Below, in pieces: positions 11,055-23,098 of a stretch of 64,000 bases of DNA. This DNA comes from Heterohyrax brucei (Eukaryota; Chordata; Mammalia; Hyracoidea; Procaviidae). The translations under genes and the position numbers were made by a program. Position 1 is the first letter of the stretch. The number at the start of each line of letters is the position of its first letter. The notes under the pieces are model-generated. The model ran no database searches, had not been told where the DNA came from, and saw only the letters and a list, made by a program, of their open reading frames with translations. Location: positions 25,428,001 through 25,492,000 of the forward strand of contig CM053152.1 in assembly GCA_028571685.1 (NCBI GenBank), read 5' to 3'.

Positions 11055-13487
11055 AATTCAGGGAATTTGCAAAAATCAAATGAAAATTGCATGAAATATT
11101 TGCATCCAACATCATCCTAAATGGAGAAAGTCTGAAAGCATTACACTTGAAAATAGGAGCCGGATAAGGATGCCCTTTATCACCACTCATTCAACATTGT
11201 GCTTTAGGTCCTAACCAGAGCAATTAGAATAGAAAAAGGAATAAAGCCTATTCAAATCAGTAAGGAAGAAGTAAAAGTATCTCTACTTGCAGATGATAGG
11301 ATCTCACACACAGAAAATCCTAAAAAATCTACACGAAAACTACTTGAACTAATATAAGAATTCAGCAAAGGATCAGGATAGAAGGTAAACATACAGTCAT
11401 TAAAGTTTAGAGAAATGCAAATGAAAACTGTAATGAGATACCATTTTACCCCAACAAGACTGACACTAATCCAAAAAATACAAAATAGTAAATGTTGGAG
11501 AGATTGTGGAAAGACTGGAACACTTACACATTGCTGGTGGGAACATAAAATGGTACAATCACTTTGGGAATCAATTTGTTGCTTCCCTAAAAAGCTAGAA
11601 ATAGAAATAACATACTACCCAGCAGTTCCACTCTTTGGAATATATCCTACTGAAATAAGTTTCCTCATGCAAATACATGTATAAACATCTATGCTTATTT
11701 CAGACTGTTCACAATAGCAAAAAGATGCAACCTAGGTGCCTGTTTTAGTCATCTGGTACTGCTCTAGCAGAAATACCAGGAGTCTTTCATCCATTCACAG
11801 TTTCAAAATTACTTCCACATTTTAGGTATTTGTTAGAGCTGCACCACACTCTCTCAGTGCTGAGTTCTGTTTTAGTTATCTGGTACTGCGCTAAGCAGAA
11901 ATATCACAAGTGGATGGCTTTAACAAAGAAAAGTTCATTCTTACACACTCCAGTAGGCTACACGTTCAAATTCAGGATGTCCACTCTAGGAGAAAGGCTT
12001 TCCCTCTGTGTTGGCTCTGAAGGAAGTTCCTTGTGTTGCATCAGCCTTTCATCAGGGAGCATCTCGGAGCAGGAACCTTAGGTCTGAAGGCCGTGCTCTA
12101 CCCTGGTGCTACTTCTTGGTGGTATGAGTCTCCCAACTTTCTGCTTGCTTGAAAGAATAAAGGTGGTGCAAGCCACACTCCAGGGAAACTCCCTTTACAT
12201 TGGAGTTGGGAGGTGACCTTAGCAAGGGTGTTACAGTCCCACTCTATTAACCACAGGCAGAGACTAGGATTTATAGCATTGGAAAATCATAAAATGGAGG
12301 ACAATCACAAAAATACTGGGAATAGCGGCCCAGGCAAATGGCTGCATGTCCATCAATGATGAATAGGTAAACAAATTACTAAATATTCACACAATGGAAT
12401 ACTATGTAATGATAAAGAACAACAATGAATTTGGGAAGCATCTCGTAAAGTGGATGAATCTGGAAGCCATTATGTTGAGTGCAATTAATGGCAAAAAGAT
12501 ATTGTATGAGATTGCTATTATAAGAACTCAAGAAAAGGTTTAAACATAGAAGAAAACATTCTTTGATGGCTACAAGGGTAGGGAATGAGGGATAGAGGTC
12601 CTCACTAACTAGATAGTAGACAAGAATTATCTTAGGTGAAGGTGAGGCCAATACAGGGGAGTCAGCCTAACTGGACTAAACCGAAAGCAAAGACGTTTCC
12701 TGAACACAACCAAACAGTTCAAGGGATACAGTAGCAGAGGAAGCGATCTAGGGACTTTTGTGTAAGGTGACATCTAGGTCAATTGGCATAATAAAGCTTA
12801 TTAAGAAAGTGTTCTGTCTCCTGCTTTAGTGAGTGGTGTCTCAGGTCTTAAATGCCAGCAAGTGGCCATCTAAGATGTATCCACTGGTTCGAACCCACCT
12901 CAGAAAGGAAAATGAAAAACACAAAAGACATAAGGAAAATTTGAGCCCAAGGGACAGAAAAGGACCCTTAAACAAGAGATTCCGACAGCCCGAGACTGGA
13001 AGGTCTAGGTGAGAACTGGCAACCACCTGTGACTGTCATGACATGGACACTCAGCAGGCAGTCCCTGCAGAAGCAGGAGAAAAGTGGCGTGCAGAGCTTC
13101 AATTCTAGTACGAAGAACAGACTTGATGATCTGAATGTGAGTGGAGGGACCATACGTGACACAGTCCCCAGACTGTCCGTTAGCCTGGGACTGAAACCGC
13201 TCCTGAGGACAACTCTCAAAGATTAGAGAGGACTATGAGACATAACATGGTACTAGTGAAGTGTGTGCTTCTTGGTTTAAGTGGATACATGAGACTAAAT
13301 GGGCAGCTCCTGCCCAGAAGGGAAAAGAGAAGGCAGAAGGCAACAGGAGCTGGTTGAATGGATACAGGAAATACAGGGTGGAGAGGGTGAGTGAGCTGTC
13401 ACACTGTAGGGAGAGCAACTAGGGTCACATAACAATATGTGTACAAGTTTTTGTATGAGAAACTGTAAACTTTCACACAAGGCACAA
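11055..13487 (+). mobile_element. L1 LINE (copy e), RT fragment, ORF2 C-terminus and 3' UTR
   Basis: It starts in the RT domain (ILNGESLKAL; RT catalytic motif reads LADD near 11288-11300). It loses about 1.1 kb of ORF2 at about 11397 and resumes in the C-terminal half (YHFTPTRLTLIQK). It is split by MaLR-like LTR sequence at 11741-12346 and resumes with the ORF2 end (gtccatcaatgatgaatagg at 12347). A 3' UTR of an older subfamily than copy c runs to about 13487. Confidence 0.75.
11741..12346 (-). mobile_element. MaLR-like LTR sequence, one full copy plus an extra 5'-flanking piece
   Basis: On the + strand, tgttttagtcatctggtactg at 11741 and tgttttagttatctggtactg at 11869 are two successive LTR 3' ends in reverse orientation. 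The first piece is only about 128 bp. The second runs to about 12346 and lacks its terminal 25-30 bp (the gacacaattcaatccatgaca end seen at 22574). It is inserted into ORF2 of L1 copy e. Confidence 0.7.
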
Positions 13488-15285
13488 TTTTAAAAAAATG
13501 TGCAAAGGAGATGAGCAGACATTTAACTGGAGAGGACATTCAGGCAGCTAACAAACATGTGAAGAGATGCTCACAGTCGTTAACCATCAGAGAGATGCAA
13601 ATCAAAGCTACAAGATACCATCCCACCCTGCAAAAATGGCAGTGAACAAAAAAATAGAAAGCAACACTGCTAGCAAGGTTGTGGGGAGATTGGAGCTCTT
13701 ATGCACTGCTGGTATAACCACTACAGAAAACTATATGGTACTTCTTTAAAAAGCCAGAAACACCTTGTGATCCAGCAATCCCATGCTTAGATATATATTG
13801 TAGAGAAACAAGAGAAGTAACACACCAGTGTTCATTGTAACATTATTCACCATAGCAAATAGATGGAAACAACCTAACTGTACATCAATAGATGAGTGGA
13901 TAAACAAATTGTGGTACATACAAATCATGAAATTCTATGCATCTATAGAGAATAATGAGTCTGCAAAATATTTTATAACATGGATGAATCCAGAGGACAT
14001 TATACTAAGTGGAATAAGACAATCACAAAAGACAAAAACTACATTGTGAAATGTCAGGAACAGATAAGCGTATAGAAGACAAAGTTCTGGATAGTTATCA
14101 GGAATGGGAGGGAGAGGGAGAGGGAATAACCTTCTATACAGCAGGTACTTGTTACTTTTGGTGACAGGAAAGGCTGTCCCAATTTAGGGTAAAGGCAGCA
14201 CAACTTGACCAAAGTAAATAATAACACTAAGAAGCATACAAGAGAAAGGTACGAGTTCAGTAAATGCTATAACACTTACAAATTTGCAACAACAGTAAAA
14301 ACAATAGAAAAATATGTGTGGTTAAACAGATAAATATGCTTGCATATATGAGTATAGAAAGGCACATAAGAGTAAGTGCATGTGCATTTACGTGTGTATC
14401 TGTAGGCATATGTATGTACATCTTTGAGTACACTGTATTAAAAATTACATAGATGTTGGATTTATGAAGGCTTCCCAGATATATCCAAACAACTTGCAGG
14501 ATTAGTTTTCTGCATTAAAAGTCTTGGGATCATAGTATGGTAGGACAACTTAATCAACTGGAATCACAAGATAATTTTCTACATCCTAATTTGGTGAATA
14601 CCGTCTGGGGTCTTAAAAGCTCAAGCGACCATCTGAAATACAACTACTGGTTCTATTCATATGGGGCAAAAGAGAATGAAGGAAATCAAAGGCTCAAAGA
14701 AGAAAGCAGTCCACAGGACTAATAGTCTACACAAACCACAGCCCCTTATCCCCTGAGACGAGAAGATCCCAAAGGTTCCTGGCTACCACCACCTTCCATT
14801 CTGACCAGGGAAACAAGAGACGGTCCTGGATAAAATGAGAGAAAAATGTAGAAAAACTCAAATTTCTAAAAAAGGCCAGACCTACTAGACTGATAGAGAC
14901 TAGAGGAATCCCCAAGACTATTGCCTGAAGATAACTGCTGAACTTGGAATTGAAGTTATTTCTGCAGGTCAACTTTCAGCCAAATAATAGACTGACTTAT
15001 AAAATAAACAATTCTAATCTGTGACTAATGTGCAGCCTCAAACAATCAATTATATGAAACCAAATAATCAACATTTACCCCAAGGAAAATATGAGACAGG
15101 CAGGAGTGGGTAGGAAAGCTAGAACAACGAAAACAGTCAATAGGAACAGAAGTAGAATTTTGACACACTGTAAAAATTGTAACCAATGGCATAGAGCAAT
15201 TTGTGCAAAAAATGTTAAAGGGAAGACTTATTTGTAGAGTACACTTTCACATAAAACACAATAAAGCATTACTTAAAAAATTAAA
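13488..15285 (+). mobile_element. L1 LINE (copy f), ORF2 C-terminus and long 3' UTR
   Basis: It starts in ORF2 (gagcagacatttaactgg) and passes through the C-terminal block (KFYASIENNESAKYF, near 13925-13980). It then enters a 1.2-kb 3' UTR ending in 'cacataaaacacaataaagc' and an A-rich tail near 15270-15285. The 3' UTR is of the same older subfamily as 12650-13487 and 53215-53575. All frames are broken. Confidence 0.75.
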
Positions 15286-15324
15286 GTGCTAATACAAAAA
15301 AATAATAGAACACCCTACTATTCC

Positions 15325-15479
15325 AGATGCTATAGTTAAGAGCCTGATTGCTAACCAGACAGTGGGCAGTTGATAGCCATCAGTCGCTTCTTGGAAACAT
15401 TATGGAGCAGTTCTACTCTGCACTACAGGATTGCTCTGAGTCAGAATCTTCTCCAATGGCAATAAGGGTTTTTTTTTAA
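15325..15479 (+). repeat. AfroSINE
   Basis: The head (tatagttaagagcctgattgctaacc) and body (ggagcagttctactctgc) are followed by a diverged tail and a T-rich end at 15466-15478. The copy lies just past the L1 copy f tail. Confidence 0.75.
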
Positions 15480-17228
15480 TTTAACTTTTTACACAGTAAA
15501 GTTATATCGCTTCCTTCCATCTCAGTATTAATGATTTGGAGGAAAGTAAGAGACTCTCCTCCATGAAATCACTCAGTGATCCAGGCTTCTGTCTTTTGTT
15601 ATCTTCCGCTTCACCATGTGTTCTCCAAGGTAACCAGAGAAAACACAAAGAAGATTTAAGCATATACACCCACTCTCTGCTTCAGTCTCAGAGCTCAGAT
15701 TGGATCCATGAGGGTTTGGAGATATAATCCCATTGATGCCTGGAGAGAGGTGACAGTCTGCGCTATTGCTACTGTTGCCTCTGTTATCTGGATATTTCAT
15801 GTGACAATACTCAAGCCCAACCACAGGCAGTTTTTCCAGTTCTTGTTCTCTTCATGTCTCGGTACTGGTGGATTGAACACTTGGGGAAGACCTGCTTTCC
15901 TGAAGCTTTTCTTCATGAATACTACTAATGCTTTACACAGGAGCCATGGGCTACTGAGAGCTGTATGAACAGAGCTGACCACAACTACACCATGAGCACA
16001 CACCTGCCTGCTGTATTTTTTGAGCTTCAACCATTTTAGTCTAATTTAGTTGCTTTGCAGTAGCGAAACTTCTTTCATGTGCCATCCGAAAAGGGGTAGT
16101 ATCATACACTAGATTTTAAACATTATTTTATTGTAGTTTTAAAGGTTATTTTCCAAAACATTATATTAGTGTGTAATACCCAAATCTTTGTTATTGCCTA
16201 ACATTTAAGTTCTTAAATCTGGTTTTGACACATGTGCCTTAAACAAGGCTTCTGACATATTAGTACAACATTAACCAACATCTTAATAATACTGTTTCAG
16301 TTATTCTAAAATATTTTTTACATTTGTGTCTTGTCCTATTTTTTGAATTGCAACTGAAGACAATAGAACAATGAAATTACCTCAAGAATATCGTTACATG
16401 GGACTTAGACCGCTTGGAATAGAAGCCACGTCGTATATGGCTGCAGGTTCACACATTTTTATGCATCCATTCTCTTGTGTCTGAAATAAATTTGCTTCAG
16501 TCTTTGTCTCTACTCTATTCTAAACACACTGTACAAACAAGAGGCCTACTTCTCAGGAGAATAACCAAGCCTCGGATGTCATGTTCTGTCTTTATGATGA
16601 AATGCAGATTTGTCATTAAAAGGAGAACTCTTCGTTTACAAAAGCTGAATACAAATGATGCTTTAAAAGACTGTAGTGATGAAATGTAGCCCCCCTCCCT
16701 ACCCCCTAGAAAAGAAGAATTTAAGAATATGATCTGGATCTTAGCCCAGAGTACTTCATTTTGTTTCTAAATGTGCACATTTCCTTTTACTTCATGGTCT
16801 TGCTTTCTAGTATTTTGTTGTCTGGAGCCTAGCAAACAAGTGTTGATAGCCTTGTTGCACTCAATATGGTTGCTCGCTTGATTTACTGATTTATTTCCGT
16901 GCCTAGTGGCCAGTTCCCTTTGACCTGTGTGATTTCTCTGACAAAGGAAGAGTGTTCCAGAAATTATGCATCATTCTATACCCTCAGGTCATTTTAGTTA
17001 GCAGTCTCATCAGGTTCCCTCTCCACTTTCCAGCTCTTTATCTTTGAAACAATTTATGCAAGAAGGGAGGATAGAGACATCCTCTTCACCATTTCTCTCA
17101 GGCTGATTTTCAGTCCAGCCTCTGCTTAGGTTTCTGGATTTGGGTAGGATTGGGGCAGATTTAAGACTCCTCCCTAAGCCACAAGCTAGTCATAGATGTC
17201 AGTTTTTGGAAGCTTCCTTAGTCAGAGT
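15480..17228. other. Single-copy-like DNA, no recognised gene
   Basis: I see no known repeat here. The sequence is AT-rich with low CpG. One short frame at 16371-16484 is listed separately. The rest contains only short chance frames. Confidence 0.4.
16371..16484 (+). other. 37-codon open frame of unknown status
   Basis: An ATG frame encodes a 37-residue peptide beginning MKLPQEYRYMGLRPLGIEA and ending HPFSCV before a TGA. It lies in non-repetitive DNA. I do not recognise the peptide. The ATG context is acaATGa, with an A at -3. It could be a chance frame, a microprotein, or the remnant of an exon or processed pseudogene. No splice pattern decides between these. Confidence 0.15.
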
Positions 17229-17415
17229 GAATAAACAGACCAGTTGCCATTGAGTCAGTTCTGACTCATGATGGCCCAACGTGTATTAGAGAAGAACTGT
17301 GCTCCATAGGGTTTTCAAGGCTTTTGGGAAAGACTGCTAGATTTTTCTTTTGAGCTGCCTCAAATATAAATATTTGGTTTAGTAGTTGAGCTCTCAACTG
17401 TTTGTGTTACTTGGA
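17229..17415 (-). repeat. AfroSINE
   Basis: Reverse-complement tail (ccagttgccattgagtcag), then body (ctccatagggttttcaaggc) and a decayed head. First of three antisense copies lying almost end to end. Confidence 0.85.
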
Positions 17416-17430
17416 GGAGCTTACATGCTT

Positions 17431-17621
17431 TAAAACCCATTGCTGGTTGATTCTGACTTATAGTGACCCTATAGGACAAAGTAAATCTGCTCTATGGGGT
17501 TTCTGAGGCTGTAGTCTTCATTGATAATGGCTACCACGTCTTTCTCTCTTGGATTGGTTGATGGGTTCAACCTGTCAACCGTTCAGTTAGCAGTCAGGCT
17601 TTTCACTACTGTGCTTCCAGT
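17431..17621 (-). repeat. AfroSINE
   Basis: Antisense tail aaaacccattgctggttgat, body gaccctataggaca, and head remnant cagttagcagtcaggc. Only about 15 bp separate it from the copy before it. Confidence 0.85.
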
Positions 17622-17639
17622 ACTCCTTGCATTCAGTGT

Positions 17640-17840
17640 AAACAAAACCAGTCACCATCAAGTTGATACTATCTCATAGCAACCCATTAGAGCAGAGTAG
17701 ACCCGCCCCTCAGATGTCCAAAGCTGTAAATCTTTACGGAAGCAAATTGCCTCATCTTTCTCCTGCAGAAATGCTAGTGGGTTTGAACCACAATTTTTTG
17801 GCCAGCATCTGAGGGTTAATCACTATACCACCAGGGCCTT
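17640..17840 (-). repeat. AfroSINE
   Basis: Antisense tail accagtcaccatcaagttga, long-form body with 'ctgtaaatctttacggaagc', and head end actataccaccaggg. Confidence 0.9.
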
Positions 17841-18102
17841 TTCTGGGGTATATGAGCACCCATGGGCAATTCCTAAATTGTGTCCTAGTCCTCAATTTCA
17901 AGATGAATCAACTTTGACAGTGGCGAGTGTCAGCAGAAACACCTTCCCTTCTTTTATCCAGTTGCCCCAGTCTGGCACCTTTCATGATTGTGGCACTCAG
18001 AAATGTCATTCTGTACCTTTGTTTGATGCCCTTTTGGACTAGTTTCCAGGGACAAATGTCCTCCTATGTCCTTTTGTGCCTCTGGCTTCTTCCATTCAGT
18101 AT

Positions 18103-18262
18103 AAACCAAACCCATTGCCATCAAGTCTATTTCAACTCATAGTGACCCTGTAGGTCATAGAAGAATTGACCCATAGCGTTTCCAAGGAGCAACTGGTAAA
18201 TTCAAACTGCTGACCTTTTGGTTACCAGCCAAGCTCTTAGCCACCTAGCTGCCAGGGTTCCC
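18103..18262 (-). repeat. AfroSINE, short form
   Basis: Antisense tail cccattgccatcaagtc, body gaccctgtaggtcatag, and head ttggttaccagccaagctc. It lacks the central 'ctgtaatctttacggaagcag' segment, so it is the short subtype. Confidence 0.9.
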
Positions 18263-19484
18263 CATTCAACACAGCTGCCTTCAGATAACCAAAGGCTCTT
18301 GTGGTAGCCTTGTGCAAAGGGACGATCCACAGGGGTAACTGCCAGACTTTCAAGAAAATGCAGTCAAGGAAGCAGGCTGGGAGAGGCATCCACTTTCCTT
18401 CTTATGGGCCCGAGGAGCTTGGCAGCATACCTAACCCTTCCAGGAAGAGGAATGCAGACAGGCATCTGTTAGACCAAGGTGGGGTCTCCAAGCATCTGGG
18501 GGGCCATGCCAGGGTTCTGCCAGAAAGCTGGTGAGAGGAGACAGAGAGTCTGCTCTCTGGGTAAACCAGAGTGCTCACCCTTGCTACAGACTAGGATAAG
18601 GAAGTGAATGGCATTCATAACCCGAAGTGATTCCATTTCATCATTTTGTACACATACATTCACGGTGTGCTATATGTTATATATAATTCACTAAAGCCTG
18701 CTTTTAAAAATAGATTTGAGGAGTGTGGAGACCCCAGAAGCGTATGTTATTGTACTGGGCTTGAGTTTCTCTTTCCCTCCCACAGGGGACCTCTGAGGGT
18801 CTATTTGAGGGCATGAATATGGAAAATCCAGCTCCAGCTCCCCTACCCCACTCCCTGAACAGCTCTACAGAACTGGGCAAAGCTCTTGTGGTTTTGAAAG
18901 AACAGATGTAAGAAACAGAATAAGTAGAAAAGGAATTTGGGGGATGGGTCCTAAGAATCACCACATTTCCTATCACTCTCAGAAAAGACATCTCTCTTCT
19001 TGGGTACGGTACATCTGCGTGGCTCCAAACCACCAATTATTTTTCCAAGCAACATAATTACAGCCTTCTCCTGAAAATGCCAAACACTGAAATGAAATAC
19101 AGCTTCAGAAACATTCACTTAACTTAATTGGTTCCAATTACTCAGACCTTCTTTACCCCACCCCCTCAAGACACATGAAATCTGAATTTTTCCTTATCTT
19201 GTTCCCTTTTCCCCAGAGGAAGAGAGAAAGGAAGAAAGGAAAGAAAGAAGGAAGCAAGGAGTCTACACATGAATTCTACGTGTTTTATTAGAACACAACT
19301 TAACTAGGACAGAACATATACTAGAAGGAGGCAAGGGGAACACAGTCCCAGCTTACATCTGTACCTCTTTGTATGGTAATAGGAAAGCCACATGTATTAC
19401 CAGCTTTCCTCTTGAAATGCGTATATGCACGTCAGTGACGGTGGACGTGGATTATTTACAGGATGTTCACTTCCAATTGGAAAC
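18263..19484. other. Single-copy-like DNA, no recognised gene
   Basis: No repeat family is recognised except a purine-rich GGAA/GAAA tract at about 19213-19258. A minus-strand 110-codon frame (18704-19036) has no recognisable domain and is treated as chance. Confidence 0.4.
19213..19258. repeat. Purine-rich (GAAA/GGAA) simple repeat
   Basis: An interrupted run of gaaagg and gaaag units is visible directly. Confidence 0.8.
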
Positions 19485-19632
19485 ACTGGTGGCTTAGTGG
19501 TTTAGTGCTATGGCTATTCAAATCTACCAGGCTCTCCTTGAAATCTCTATGGGGCAGCTCTACTCTGTCCTATAGGGTTGCTATGAGTTGGAATCGACTC
19601 TACACCACTGGGTTCAGTTTGTGGTTTTTTTC
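19485..19632 (+). repeat. AfroSINE
   Basis: Sense head (ggtggcttagtggtttag) with a small deletion in the B-box area, then ggggcagctctactctgtcc, gagttggaatcgactc and a T-rich end. Confidence 0.9.
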
Positions 19633-21081
19633 CCACTTCCAATTAGCATTGCTTAAAATGTGAGCTTCAGACTTGGTACACACATAGCAGCAGTCTTTTC
19701 TGAGAAACTTGAGAAGGTTTGGGGGAATAGCCAAGTGTCTTGCTGAGCCACTGTGTGAAATGCTATGTGAGGTAATATGGGCCTAAGGCCCAAGGGCTAT
19801 GAGGTCTTGGGCTATGAGGCTTCTCAATAGCCGTATTGGAATGCTGACCGCGTCTCACTTAAGAACTACATCGGCCCCAGTGGAAACCATCTTATAACTT
19901 GATGAAGACTCACAGAAGCCTTTCTTTTAATTCCAAGATCAGATGTGGTAGCAAGAGTTACTGAGAAAATCCGTTTAATTAACTCATTTGCTGAGGTTAA
20001 TGAAATCTTCTTCAACTTTAGTCAGATGGGGCTGAAAAGGAGGGCCTTTGAAACCCACATTCCTAATCGACTCCATGCCACCAGGGAGCTACGAACCTGG
20101 CAAACACAGGGCACTAGGTTGATGTTGTTAAACTTGCTGATGTTTGACAGTAAGAGAGTCAAGGGGACATTCTGGACATACAGACAAGATGGAAACTTCA
20201 GCCAACATTTCAACCTTTTCTGAAGTTATTCAAAGCCTAACCTCGTTATTTGGTCTAAAACATAACAAATTCCAGGAATCATGAGTCTCTTCAGTGAAGT
20301 TGCAGCAGAATGCACCAGTGTCGAACGGAAGTGACTGGGGTGGCCTACTCTGCCCATTGGCTGGCTGGCTGTTCACATTATCAGAGGGTCTCCTTCACAG
20401 TCCATGGCATTTGCCAGGCAGCCATAGAGCCCCAACGCTATGATTCTCTTGCCTGAAGTTTAGTGCCCTTGTGATGAACTGACAAGCTCTGTTTGTTTTA
20501 GAGTTACCAGGTGTCTCTAGTTATTAAACTCCCCTTCATCTGGCATTGGCTGGGAGCCTTGTCAGTTGACTTCTTTGAGAAGACAAACATTTGATGTCAC
20601 AAAAGCTGATGTCCTCCTCCTTTGCGATGGTGTTTCCTTTGCAGCTCTTTAGCCTTCCTGTGTTTTCTGACCTCGGGGAGCTGTTAGCTTCCTATGCCCA
20701 CCTGCGTCAAGAGGGTGGCTCCCGCTTCTCTGAACATCAAACTTGTTCTCAGGAGCTAATGAAAATGAAGCAGTGTCATCTTTGTAAACACGCAGAAGGA
20801 AGACAAAAGGGAAGCACAAGAAAGCCTCCACAGGCACCAACCAGTCTGCCAGGATACAGAGGAGCGCCAGAGCTCTAGACGAGTGCATATCAGAACCACG
20901 GGGTCTCTCCTCCACGCAGAACAACAGCCCAAGAGAGGAGATTTGAAATCACCGGATATCAGCCAGTACAACAGGCTTAAAGTGTAAGGCTGAAAGAAAA
21001 GGGACCCAGAGTAGCGGGAGATGCCTTTTTCCCAGCTTAGCACTGTTGTTTCTACTAAGCTGCCCTGTCAGTGACCATTAC
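19633..21081. other. Single-copy-like DNA, no recognised gene
   Basis: No known repeat is recognised. Short frames on both strands at 20591-20924 (about 91-95 codons) lack recognisable domains and overlap one another on opposite strands, so they are not called. Confidence 0.4.
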
Positions 21082-21456
21082 TGGTGTAATTGTGTCCCCC
21101 AACAATACATACTGAAGTTCTAAGCCCTGAACCCGTAAATATGACCCTGTTTGGGAATCAGGGGAGGCTTTCGTTATGCTAGTATGGTCTTACCACTTTA
21201 GGGTAGATCCTAAACCTGATCACTTCTGAAATCTAAAGAGACCAGAGTAAACACAGAGACACATCCCAGAGCAAGACAGATGCCATGTGAGGATCACCAA
21301 GCCAAAAGGCACTGGGGATTAATGACAAGGACAAATTGACATGGACAAAACCCTACTTTGGACCTCTAGTCTCCAGGACTGTGAGAAATAAATTTCTGTT
21401 CTTTAAAGTTACCCACTTGTGGTACTTGCGTCACAGCAGACTGGGTAACTATGACA
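21082..21456 (+). mobile_element. MLT1-like LTR (ERVL-MaLR)
   Basis: The 5' part reads gtgtaattgtgtcccccaac. The 3' part contains gactgtgagaaataaatttc, followed by gtggtacttgcg and cagactgggtaactatgaca, the standard MLT1 polyadenylation-signal region and end. Old and diverged; solo. Confidence 0.8.
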
Positions 21457-21829
21457 GTGACAATTTTAAGTAAAAGAGCAGAAATACAAAATGCAGAGTT
21501 GCTACTGTTTTAAAGGAATGCATTTGACAAAGTCCTCACCTCACCTTCAAGCTTCTATGAGAAGAACGTGCCAAATGCTAAATGAGCAATTTCATTCCTG
21601 ACCCTCCAAACAAGCAGGGAGAAGAGCAACTGAGAGCCATAAGAAGAGTTCCCTTAGGGTGGAACAATGTCCGTGGGAACACATGGTAACGAGGCTGGGA
21701 TCAGATTTACAAGAGGAACAAAGCTATTTCTTTACTGATTATTTTGAGTCTTTTTCAAAAGAATTTTCCTGGGACTTTAGAAAAACTCAATGAAATGATA
21801 TTACTCATTCATTTATGGGTAGAGATGTT
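21457..21829. other. Single-copy-like DNA, nothing recognised
   Basis: No repeat or frame of note is visible in this stretch. Confidence 0.4.
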
Positions 21830-21992
21830 GTGGTGGTTGTTAGTTGTTATCAAGCTGGTTCCAACTCATAGCAACCCTATAGATCTGAAAAGAACTGCCC
21901 CATAGAGTTGCCAAGGACTGTCTTGTGGATTTGAACTGCTGACCTCTTGTTTCACAGCTGTTGCACTTCATCACTCTGCCACCAGGATTTCC
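21830..21992 (-). repeat. AfroSINE, short form
   Basis: Antisense copy beginning with the gtt-rich tail (gttgttatcaagctgg), then tagcaaccctatagatc, and ending actctgccaccagg. Confidence 0.85.
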
Positions 21993-22079
21993 ATGGGTTG
22001 AGATTGCACTTTCTTTTCCTGTATGAAAAAACAAATATAATCTGGCATAATTTAGCATGAAAAATATTTGGGGGGGTGG

Positions 22080-22574
22080 GTATTAGAGCAGCAGAATCAA
22101 AATACCACAGAGTGGATGGCTTTAACAAAGGAAGTTTTATTCTTACACAGTCCAGTAGGCTAGAAGTCCAAATTTGGGATGTCTGCTCCAGGGGATGACT
22201 TTCCCCCTTGTTGTCTCTGCAGGAAAGTCTGGTATTCCACCAGTCTTCGTCCAGGGAGCATCTCGGCACAGGAACTTCAGGTCTGAAGGGTGCACGCTTC
22301 TCCCGGTGCAGCTTTCTTGGTGGTGTGAGGTTCCCGATTCTCTGCTTGCTTCTCTTTCCTTTTATCTCTTGTAGGACAAGCCATACTCCAGGAAAAGTCA
22401 CTTTATAGTGGAGCAGGGAGGTAATCCTATGAAGGGATTTATAGTCCCACAGTAATCCTTTAACATACAGCACAGGAAAATCAGAAAATGGAGGACAATC
22501 ACAAAATAATTGGAATCATGGTGCAGCCACATGGCTACACATATTTTTGGGGAGACACAATTCAATCCATGACA
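22080..22574 (-). mobile_element. MaLR-like LTR, subfamily shared with 2071-2600
   Basis: Read on the minus strand it starts tgtcatggattgaattgtgt and ends in the 'taccacagagtggatggc' region. It shares long words with the copies at 2071-2600 and 11869-12346 (cagtccagtaggctagaag; agcatctcggcacaggaac). No internal sequence adjoins. Minus-strand frames inside it, up to 173 codons, are incidental. Confidence 0.75.
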
Positions 22575-22579
22575 GGGGG

Positions 22580-23098
22580 TGTCTTGGTTATCTAGTGCTA
22601 TTATAATAGAAATACCACAAGTGGATGACTTTTTAAAAAGAGAAATTTTTTCCCTCACATTGCAGTGGCTAGAAGTCTAAATTCAGGTGTCAACTTCAGA
22701 AAGCTTTCTCTCTCTGTTGTTTCTGGAGGATAGTCCTTATTTTCAATCTTCTCTATTCAAGGAGCTTCTCAGTGTAGGAACCCAAGAATCAAGCAACTTG
22801 CTATTCTCCCCTGGCTTTTGTTTCTTAGTGATATGAGGTGCCCATGTCTCTCTGCTTGCTTTTCTTTTTTATGTCAGACAAGAGATTGACTTAAGATACA
22901 ACCTAATATTGTATATTAAGTCTTGCCTCATTAACATGACTGCCTCTAATCCTGCCTCATTAACATCATGGACGTTGGATTTGTAATACATAGAAAATTC
23001 ACATCAAATGACTGAAATGGTAGATAATCACAATAGTGGGAATCAAGGCTTAGCCAAGTTGACACATATTTTGGGAGGAAACAATTCAGTCCATGACA
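22580..23098 (-). mobile_element. MaLR-like LTR, second subfamily, same orientation
   Basis: It lies 5 bp from the preceding LTR and in the same orientation. It starts, on +, tgtcttggttatctagtgct and ends attcagtccatgaca. It differs from its neighbour by an extra block with 'cctgcctcattaacat' near 22925-22970, so it is a different subfamily and not a tandem copy. Confidence 0.75.

Noticed and set aside
18704-19036. Minus-strand frame of 110 codons
   Set aside because: No family resemblance and no supporting signals. Kept only as part of the single-copy region note.
21952-22473. Minus-strand frame of 173 codons
   Set aside because: It lies almost entirely within a MaLR-like LTR, starts and ends at no recognisable coding boundary, and shows no known domain. 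LTRs of this family are non-coding.
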